Assembly: GCA_029747015.1 (NCBI GenBank)
Contig: JAKOGI010000437.1
Coordinates: 1 to 64,000 of the forward strand
DNA: 64,000 bases
From: Carnegiea gigantea
Taxonomy: Eukaryota; Streptophyta; Magnoliopsida; Caryophyllales; Cactaceae
Direction of reading: 5' to 3'
Part shown: positions 55,586 to 64,000 of the stretch, piece after piece
How the letters are laid out: every line of letters starts with the position of its first letter
Numbering within the stretch: the stretch's first letter is position 1
Notes under the pieces: generated by a model
Told to the model about the DNA's origin: nothing
What the model saw: only the letters and a program-made list of their open reading frames with translations
The model's database searches: none
Position numbers and translations under genes: made by a program

Positions 55586-57075
55586 TGGGAGAATATAATA
55601 AAGCTATTGAACAATTGTTAAATGACTTTGAAAACCTACAATTAACTGAACTAGTTAAACAGGTTAATATGCAAGCAGGAACACCCACAGGAAGTGTAGG
55701 AAGTAATAATTCAAATAATTATGAAACTAGAGAATCTTCTAATCCCTTCAGAACTGAGTCAATCCATAAGAATAAACATATAGATAGCTTTCAAAACAAG
55801 AGAAGACCTCCAATAAGAAAAAGATATATCAATGAAGAATTTAAACAAAAAAATCCTTTGCTGTTAGAACCAGTACCTGTATGGGGATATTTTCTAAATA
55901 TAAATTGTGTAACAGACAAAAGAGCAGCTTTGAACACTTGGAGAACCTCAATAATATTATCTTTAATGCAAGAACTAACTTATACTGCGGAAGATAGAGA
56001 TATTAATGCGATCTATAATTTAATAATTTACTCTTTACAAGGAATTGTACTAAATTGGTATAGTGGATTATCTCCAGCACTAAGAAATATAATAGAAGTA
56101 GATGTAAAACGAAACTTGGGAATATCTATTGAGCATGGTGTTTGGACTTTTGAAAAATATTTAATAGGACAATTTCAAGGGTATGAATTTATTGAAAACC
56201 CAGAATTAAATAGACTAGAAGGAAAAAAGGAAGCTTTGTACAAATTAACTAATTTAAGAATTTGTAACTTATGCAACTACAAAAGTTTCTTTTGTGAATT
56301 TGACAAATACTATTACGAACTTTATGATTCTACAGAAAGTCAAGAACCCTATATTCAACTACTATTAAATAAATTTCCTCATCCATAGAATAAATATTTT
56401 TTAGATAAATTTGAAGTTTACGCAAAACATCCTACTATCTTTAGATCAGTAGCTGCAGTTCAATCTCTAATCAACAAAGAAATGATGGACCTTTGTTTAC
56501 AAGAAAGTCAAAGAAGATATATTAAAGAAGTAACTCTTTGCTATGAAGATATAAAAGAACCAGGACAATATGGATATGAAAATTATCCAGATTTTCGGCC
56601 AAAACGAAAGAGAACTCCAAAACAATATACCAAGAAAACTATTCCTAGAAAAACTCCAAAGAAAAAATTTTCTAAGAAAAAGAAACTTCCATCTAAGAAA
56701 ACAAAAACTGAAAAGGCAAAGACTAAAAAATCAGTAAATAAACCACAAAAAAGTAGTAAACATTTTCGACACGAAAGTTTAACTCAAGAAAACTTTAACC
56801 CCCATAATAGATATTACAAAAGAAATAAAAAACCTACTGCTTGTCAATGTTGGAATTATGGAGAAATATGACACAAATCTATTGACTGTAACAAAAGAAA
56901 AGCAAATATAGTAAAACTCTTTTCAGAAGAATTTGAAGAAATTCAAGATGAACTTTATCCAATAACCACTAACATACATGAAGCAATTTCGAGTTGCTAT
57001 GAATCTATTAGCTCAGAAGATGAAATAAGTACATCAGAAATAGAAAGTTCCTCAAATACGGAAGATGAATACTGA
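55585..57075 (+). pseudogene. EPRV right arm coat protein
   Basis: Same 1491-nt length as the left copy. TAG at 56386-56388 (codon 268) is shared with the left arm. A private TGA near 56869 and a Cys-to-Tyr change (CWNYGEI) destroy the zinc knuckle. The core and basic tract are otherwise kept. Confidence 0.88.
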
Positions 57076-58348
57076 AGAAACAGAAATTATCCAACAACAA
57101 GAACAAGAAAATCATGAAAATTATACTGGAATAATTACTTTCAACCAAAAACTTTATGAAAAAATTATAGCAATTGAGTTATCTCTTAAAGATCCTCGAA
57201 ATTTTATGAAAAAACTAGATGATCTTCTAATTCAAAAATTAATAAGATATTTTAAGCTCTATACTATAGAACAACCTGTTAAAATTCAACATTTACAGGG
57301 AAATATCCGATTAAGATTAATGACTTAAGAGATAATTGATAAATTTTTAGCAGAAATTCCATCTAAAGACAGAAAATTAATTAAGTATGTTCATTTGCAA
57401 GGAATACAAATTGCTGTAAACGCATGCTTCAAAGAAGGTATCGACTCACCTATAATTCTATCTCTACATGATCAAAGATTTCGAAATATTCAGAATAGTC
57501 ATCTAGGAACACTACAAGGAAATCTAATTTACAAAAAATTAATTTTTGAATGCTACCCGAATTACTCGGTAACTCTACAAAGCAAAAATATAGAAGACAC
57601 CTTAAATTTGCAATTTAAACTTTTAACAGATATCGAATTACAACCAGAAAATGATGCATTATCCTTTTATTATAGAGGTTTATACATTTTTTCCAATACT
57701 AACTTTACTATCAAAGATGTAAAACAAACAGGAAAAATAACTGTCGATCCAATTTTTTTAACCATCAGCTCCATAATCTCTCCCCCTATGCAAGAAGCTA
57801 AAATACCGGCATTAACAGACTTTCAATAGTCGAAGAAGATAAAGCATCAACTAGCTATCAAGCACCGAGACTCTTATACTGAAAAAGGAATACAAATAGC
57901 GAATCAACCCATTCTAAAACGAAGCTATAGTACAATCCCTAGATCAAAACCCCCTTTTCTAACGAATACTCAAAGTAGTACCTACAAAGTAAAATTAGAC
58001 TATTTTAATGGACAAACTTGGATCTCTAATGAAATCCTGATAGATACTGGAGCATCTCAAAGCCATTGCATACCTTTGCCCATATCAGTCTCTACAGTGT
58101 CAGAATATAACTTTGTCACCTATAATGGTCAGAAAGCAACTCTAAATCAAATCTCTAAAATAATGATGAAAACTCCTAATGCCACTTTATTAGAATTTGA
58201 TTGCTATATTGGTCACTCAATCAAGAATGACTTTTATCATATACTCTTAGGAATGAATTTCCTAGACCAATATACAAACTATGAAATTGGTCCTACTCAT
58301 ATAACTCTTGTAAATCAACACACTACCATTATTCTTGAAAGAATATGA
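57065..58348 (+). pseudogene. EPRV right arm movement protein with protease 1
   Basis: Interrupted by TAA at 57326-57328, then by a one-base and a nearby two-base deletion (about 57827-57875) that together restore the frame. The boundary to the retropepsin domain (DTG at 58043-58051) is open in this arm, supporting a fused movement-protease ORF. Confidence 0.85.
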
Positions 58349-60232
58349 AGTAACTTGAAGTACCGATTCTTACATATATAGATGTAACTGTCAAAGAATT
58401 AGATATCACTACCACTGCTTTAATTGATACCGGATCTGAAGTAACTTTCTTTCAAAACTTTTTACTTCCACATTGGGATAAACTCCCAAATAATCGTAAA
58501 ATTCGAATCAAAGGTGTTCATCCCATTCCTACCTATTTAGACTTGGTTCAAAACAATGTTTCCATTATTTTAGGTAACAAAATTCTTACTATACCCACTG
58601 TGTTACAATATAATTCTGGTTATGATATTCTCCTTGGAAATGACTTCTTAAAACAGTTTGCTAAGTTTACACAAACCCCTTATACTGTCTATTTAACTAC
58701 AAAATGTGGTCATACTTTGAAAATTCCCACTCTAAAAGAACCCTATAGAGTACGCGCAAAGCGTGGTGGACATGGATATGAACACATAGCACTTCAAATA
58801 CAAACACAAAAACCTATATTTACAGTCCGTATAATTAAAAGAGATGACCTTTTAGCAAAACTCAAACAAATTTGTTCTGAAAATCCATTACAATTTTGGA
58901 AACCTGAACTTTGTCGAGCTAAGATAGAACTGACACAGGAAATTTATATCAAAGAAAAACCAATGCTATACTCTGAAGAAGACATTAGAGAATTCTCTAT
59001 ACAAATAAAAGAATTACTCGAAAAAGGACTAATTAGACCCTCCAATGGAGCATACTCTTCACTAGCTTTTATGGTAGTTAATGAAGCAGAGCGTCGAAGA
59101 GGCAAAGCCCGAATGGTTATCAACTATAAAAAGCTAAATCAGTTTACAAAAACAGATAACTATTTCTTACCCAACAAAGAAGTATTACTTAACCTTGTAA
59201 AAAATAGAAAATTCTTCTCAAAATTTGATTGCAAATCTGGCTTTTGGCAAATTAAAATGGAAGAAATAAGTATTAAATATACAGGTTTTAGTACACTTCA
59301 AGGATTTTATAAATGACTTGTTATGCCATTTGGACTAAAAAAATGCACCAAGAATTTTTCAACGAAGAATGGACAATACCTTTAAACACCTTAACAGTTT
59401 TCTTGTCGTGTATGTAGATGACATTTTAATAAGTTCAGACACTCTTGAAGAATATCGAATACATCTCAACACATTTCTGGAAACAGCTATTAAAGAAGGC
59501 ATTTGCTTGAGTGAGAAAAGAGCTGTAATTGAAAAAGAGAAAATTGAATTCTTAGGATTTGAAGTTGGTACAAACGGAATCAGCTTACAACCTCACATCT
59601 CTAGAAAAATTATGGAGTATCCAGACCAACTGAGAACAAAGAAACAAATTCAAGGTTTCTCAGGACTATTAAACTATGCGAGCTCTTATATCCCAGACTT
59701 AGCAAAAAAGAAAAAAGATTTGCAAAGTCTACTCAGAAAAAATAACACTCTTGGTTGGACAGAAAAACATACTGAAATTGTGAAGAAACTAAAAGAAGAA
59801 TGTTAACAACTTCTCAGTCTTGGACTCCCTGAACCTGAAGACAACTTAATTCTTCAAACAGACGCATCTGATAAAACATGGGCAGCAGTTTTAAGGACAG
59901 ATTTAAATGAAATTTGTGGTTATCACAGTGGAACTTTTTCTGAACGAGAAGAAAATTATAATACTATGAAAAAGGAACTATTAGCGATTATTAGGGGAAT
60001 TACTAAATGGAGACTCTTTTTGCTCCCTAAACCATTTAAGATATTAATAGATAATCAAGCAGCAACTACTTTCGTAAAACAAGCTTTAGACAATGGACCT
60101 CACATACGTAAATTACATCGATGGTAGCTATTTTTATCTCAGTTTAATGCTGTGTATGAGCATGTTGCAGGTAAAAATAATTTTATTATAGACCATTTAA
60201 CAAGAGAACATGAGTTCAACGAGCAAAGATAA
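58345..60232 (+). pseudogene. EPRV right arm protease 2, reverse transcriptase, RNase H
   Basis: TAA is the third codon (58351-58353). The retropepsin DTG (58426-58434) and DILLGNDFL are kept. TGA at 59314-59316 precedes the MPFGL block, and an extra A in the run at about 59337-59343 shifts the frame. The YVDD codons (59411-59422) are intact here. TAA at 59804-59806 and a later TAG at about 60125 break RNase H, and its glutamate region reads MKKELL. Confidence 0.9.
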
Positions 60233-61331
60233 AGCACCAATAGAACAAGTGGATAGCACCTAGCTAATCTAGAACTTTGAAGACATTCTTATAAATATTA
60301 ATGAATACTGTGAAGCTGTTAATGAGAAAATTGAAGTTATTGAAGAAATTGTTTTTGACCTCAGAGATGATCTTGGAAAAGCTTGAGAGCTAACAACATA
60401 TTTCCATCGAACTATTGAACAGCTCAAATTGAACTCTTTGAACTCTCCAAAGGTGGATTTGACGAAAGTCCGCTCTGAACTCTCTGAACTATCATTTCGA
60501 CCAAATTAGGGAAACGCTTCAAACCCCCTCTGTGAAAAAGAGAAAGAGAAGCAACAACTAAAAGCTAAGCTATTAGCTTCAAGACCAGTTATTCAAAATA
60601 CTGACATTCGAACTCTTGATCTATCAGTCTCTTTTTACAAGAACTATTATGAAGCTACAGTGCTTGCTTACCAGAAGATCTCTGGCTTACCTGAACTCTA
60701 CTACAACCCAAGAGACTCTCTTTTTCCCAGAATCCTTACTTTCACCAGAGCCAACCCTGATATCGTTTTTGAACTCTTTAAGTATGGATATTTAAATTAT
60801 CTGTATCCAAGCCTCAGTCTTATTGAACTACAACATTTCCCAGCCAATTTTAAATATGCTATTAAGCAATATAGTCAACAAGAATATATTTGTCTTCGTA
60901 TTTTTACCATCTCTCCTGAAAAGGATGAGGACACCATTTACCCTTCCATTCATTTAGTTGAAATCACCCATGTTACCAGAGTTAGAACAGCTACAAAACT
61001 CCCCACCATTGCAGCAGAGAAAAACAAACCCTACAAAACTCCACATTTTGACAAAGGATGGATCAATTATAGACGTTCAACCGGTGCTCTCGCCATCAAA
61101 TGCCAAAGCGAGCGACTAATGACTAAAGGAGCTAGAACTCTTTACTCTGACGAAGATCTAATTCTAGTCACAACTGAAGGAGCTGAAAACATCTCAGTCG
61201 ATGAACAACTTTTTGACTTTAGCTATGCACTGGAGCCCAAAAAATTTCTAGGAAGTCCAGCTGTATGCACCAAATTTGTTGAACTTTATAAAGAAGAATA
61301 AGACAAAATGCAGAAGCAGATTCTCACCTAG
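60210..61331 (+). pseudogene. EPRV right arm 3' ORF (TAV position), 373 codons
   Basis: Overlaps the RT ORF by 23 nt and has the same length as the left copy. Several stops lie in the first 115 codons. 60660-61301 is open for 213 codons. TAA at 61300-61302 replaces CGA of the left arm, a change at both bases of a CpG. Confidence 0.65.
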
Positions 61332-61525
61332 TCATTATATGAGACACAAGGGGCCACAACCTTATCAACTCTTATCTCTGTCGACACAACAAGACGATGA
61401 ACATGCAGCAGCCTTATCAAGAACAGTGAAAACCTTATCTACAAAGCTCATCCTTTAGCTTGTAATCTTATCTTTTTAGATTTCTGATGATGTAAGCGCA
61501 TATGTCATAGCGCACCCCCATCCCC

Positions 61526-61533
61526 TATAAATA
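61526..61533 (+). promoter_or_regulatory. EPRV right arm promoter TATA box
   Basis: TATAAATA with an as-1-like TGATGTAAGCGCATATGTCA about 20-40 bp upstream, the arrangement of caulimovirid full-length transcript promoters. It points right, out of the palindrome. Confidence 0.75.
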
Positions 61534-61653
61534 AGTTAGCCGATTTTAGTAGAGGGTATCGGCATTTTGTAAGTAAAAAATCTCTTTGTAAGAAATCTCT
61601 CAAAAAATGTTCTGATTTCCTCCCTTTAGGGAAAGGAGAACAATTATCAATGA

Positions 61654-61659
61654 AATAAA
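61654..61659 (+). terminator. EPRV right arm poly(A) signal
   Basis: AATAAA lies about 125 bp after the TATA box. In this family the signal is passed once and used on the second pass around the circular template. Confidence 0.65.
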
Positions 61660-62014
61660 AAGAGAAATCTTTTCTCAAAACTTTGTGTCTATAATGCTAT
61701 TATTACAACTTTGATCAAAGAGAAAATACTATCAAAGAGAAGGAGAAGGTCTGAACGAGTAGGTAAGTCTCGCATCAGGATGGAATAAGACGAGCGCGAA
61801 GGAGTAAGACAGGTCCAACTCTTGAAGGTATAATTTCTTTGATTCAATCTTGTTTTAATAGGATTATCTGACACTAAATTTAAAGTTTCATCTGATAATC
61901 TAATATCCGAGTACCGTTGTTAAAATTTGATAAATCTCTTTGTGTGAATCACCTAACTAATTCAACCAATAGTTTTACTGATTTTTTAATAAAAACCACT
62001 CGACTTCTATAAAA

Positions 62015-62027
62015 TGGTATCAGAGTC
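62015..62027 (+). promoter_or_regulatory. EPRV right arm primer-binding site (tRNA-iMet)
   Basis: TGGTATCAGAGTC, same as in the left arm, at the end of an approximately 450-nt leader and 47 nt before the ORF-A ATG. Confidence 0.87.
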
Positions 62028-62073
62028 TAGACCTTGAACAAAGTAAGTACAACTATAGGGTCACTCTTAAACA

Positions 62074-62433
62074 ATGAATTTATTTAAAAATAAATTACAA
62101 TCAAACTCTAAGATGGACAAAGACGGAAATTATGTAGTTGGACAAACTTTTAATCTTCCAGAACTACACTACTATGCGCAAGAAAGAGCATGAGATTATT
62201 TAAGATCTTTTGATTTAACATCTAGAAGTATTAGACAAAACTTATTAAATCACTATAAAAGCAGGTTAAACTATTTATTAACTATACCTGAACGAGTTCA
62301 TCCCATAACAATAAACTTAATAAAAGATAATATTGCATCATTAGAAAAAACTTTTGAATACACTGTATGGTATCAGCCTAATATGAATATTAGCCGCTCT
62401 CAAATTATACACGATACCGACGAAGACGAATAA
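62074..62433 (+). pseudogene. EPRV right arm ORF-A (119 codons)
   Basis: A TGA at codon 40 stands where the left arm has TGG. Otherwise open to TAA. The acidic end reads DTDEDE. Unknown function. Confidence 0.6.
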
Positions 62434-62495
62434 TTAGAGCCAACACCATAGAGAAGTTTGCAAAACAATTTTAAAATTTGGACGGTACGTTAGTA

Positions 62496-62561
62496 ACTTT
62501 AACGGTAAAAAACAAAACTTTTTTGTCTTCGTTGTCCGGATTTGTGCATTTTGCCACCCCT
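62496..62561 (-). repeat. Right 66-bp terminal inverted repeat
   Basis: The inverted partner of 46787-46852, with three differences by eye. Between it and viral sequence lies about 15 bp (62481-62495) that does not match the corresponding left spacer, so the TIR and viral homology blocks are separate. Confidence 0.75.
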
Positions 62562-64000
62562 AAACATAGTAATTTGGTTGTCTGCCTAACTGTAAATAGG
62601 AACCCGACGAGTAATGGATGCTCAGTTCCATATATATTAAACAATTTTAAAACATTTAAAAAATAATACTCTATACATAGTTAAACCGCATACATATTGA
62701 TCACTTACAAACCATAGCGCACAACTTTTTATTCCTGTAAGTGGTTGTTGTAAATTAGAGACGACGTTGTCGCTGACTATCCACGATTAAGCCTGGGTAA
62801 TGTTAAATGTCGTTGAAGTCGTGCCAGTTCAAATGTCATTGAACTTTTATCATTATATGTTTTTTTAAGTTTTTTCAAGTTTTTTCTTTTTTTTTTGGTA
62901 ACAAATTTCCTTCATCTATCAGCTTCCTATTGCGTAATTTATGCTTCAAATGTCCATTAGCATAAAAAAATAATAATAAATTAATTGCTCAAAATCCTAG
63001 TTGATAATCTCAAATGCTATTCAATACTCTCAAACGATATTAAACTCTCCCAAACTCTCTCAAACACTGCGAATTGCTAAGCTTTAAACTTAACCATGGC
63101 TAAATGCTAGGCTTAACTACTAAAATGAGCACAACATCAAGGACATTCACGAGAGAAAATATTTGTAAATTTTACAGGACGAAGAAAACATGAAGAGGAT
63201 CCATACCAAAGGAGAATAAAAAGAAAGAAACATTAGTCTTACACAAATTTTCTCATATAGAAGTAACGGCTTAGACTATACTCAAAATAAGTTGGTGACT
63301 AACTCCTAACTTAAAAATATTGTTTGGATAACAAAACATTTGGATAATTGGGTGGGGGGAAGGGGGGGACCTTTATCAAGACCTAACTCTCAAAAATTTG
63401 AAATGTCGAAATCAATATAGTCTATGCAAACTATTTTTTAAAATAAGAAAATAACATCCTGTCACCAATAGTATTTGCAATTAGAAAAAAAATCCTGTCA
63501 CCAATAGTATTTGCAATTGTCTACATTTTTGGTTCACCATCATGGGCCCAAGTGATATCCTTATCCTTATATCTATTTTTTAAAACCTAATAAGGGGAGT
63601 TATTATTGAAAAAAATCCTTTCTGATCTCCTAAGGTTTGATATAATTATTTACTGATCTCACGTTTCTTGAAAAATATTTTTGGGACTCCTAAATTTAGT
63701 GTAAATGCTTTTTGGGGTGCAACCCTTTACGTTGAATGATTTCTCAGTGATAAATATTTTTTATGAACTAGAATTTTATAAAATTTCTACTTTTCACCGA
63801 CATAGGGTTCAAAGTGCAAATACTCAAATTTTTGGGCTTTTTTTACAAAACTAAGCTTATATTAATATTTGAACTTCTTATAATGACTTTACTGGTATTA
63901 GTTATCACAATCTACTACTTATATCATAAATATTATATTTTCTATAGTTCGAGATCCACCATGCTTATCAAAATATTCAAAGCTTAATTAGAAGATTTTA
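62562..64000. other. No gene seen; right flank
   Basis: AT-rich host DNA. A 41-bp direct duplication (ATCCTGTCACCAATAGTATT at about 63449 and 63490) and a G-run near 63352-63369 are the only structures. Confidence 0.4.

Larger units (their letters stand above)
54677..62480 (+). mobile_element. Endogenous pararetrovirus, right arm, near full length
   Basis: The mirror copy of the left arm, read rightward. The outer 30 bp (GCAAAACAATTTTAAAATTT, 62457-62476) resembles the start (GCAAAGCAATTTTGGAAAAT, 54692-54711). A circular genome of about 7.77 kb opened near the ORF-A/ORF-B boundary with a short overlap would explain this. Lesions are mostly different from those of the left arm, so the two have decayed separately. 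Small overlaps between successive ORFs (1, 11, 4 and 23 nt) are kept. Confidence 0.93.

Overview
The window is nuclear DNA from a flowering plant, most likely a eudicot. It is AT-rich and gene-poor, has split genes with GT-AG introns, and carries many decayed plant transposons. Four host genes are supported: a RING-H2 E3 ligase (+, about 10.6-16.7 kb), a CML42-type calmodulin-like protein (-, 17.9-18.5 kb), the mitotic kinase CDKB1 (-, six exons, 23.7-34.5 kb) and the nucleic-acid-binding protein Pur-alpha 1 (-, five coding exons plus a 5' UTR exon, 39.4-45.6 kb). Exon joins were worked out by hand from splice sites and reading phase, so they are models. I cannot name the species.

Region by region: 0-2.8 kb holds nested LTR-retrotransposon debris. 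4.3-8.4 kb is a dead LINE on the minus strand. 8.4-10.5 kb is repeat-rich and gene-free. 10.6-16.7 kb is the RING gene, with a 5' UTR intron that ends at the base before the ATG. 16.7-18.5 kb is the convergent CML gene. 18.5-23.7 kb is gene-free and includes a decayed partial copy of CDKB1 3' sequence. CDKB1 follows; its last intron is about 8.1 kb because a PIF/Harbinger transposon, itself containing a roughly tenfold AT-rich tandem repeat, sits inside it. 34.5-39.3 kb holds CDKB1 promoter elements, a 693-bp hAT MITE and a LINE 3' remnant. Pur-alpha 1 lies beyond.

The standout is 46.8-62.6 kb: two essentially full-length copies (about 7.8 kb each) of an endogenous pararetrovirus (family Caulimoviridae), head to head as an inverted repeat with a 20-bp loop. 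Each copy has small leader-proximal ORFs, a coiled-coil ORF, a coat protein with a CCHC knuckle, a 30K movement protein joined to a first aspartic protease, a second aspartic protease joined to reverse transcriptase and RNase H, a 3' ORF, a promoter, a poly(A) signal and an initiator-tRNA-Met primer site. Both copies are inactivated by stops and frameshifts, mostly different in each. The whole unit is bounded by 66-bp terminal inverted repeats (63 of 66 matching by eye) that look like those of a DNA transposon, so the viral palindrome may sit inside, or be part of, a TIR element. The viral promoters point outward; the left one points toward Pur-alpha 1 on the same strand about 2.2 kb upstream.
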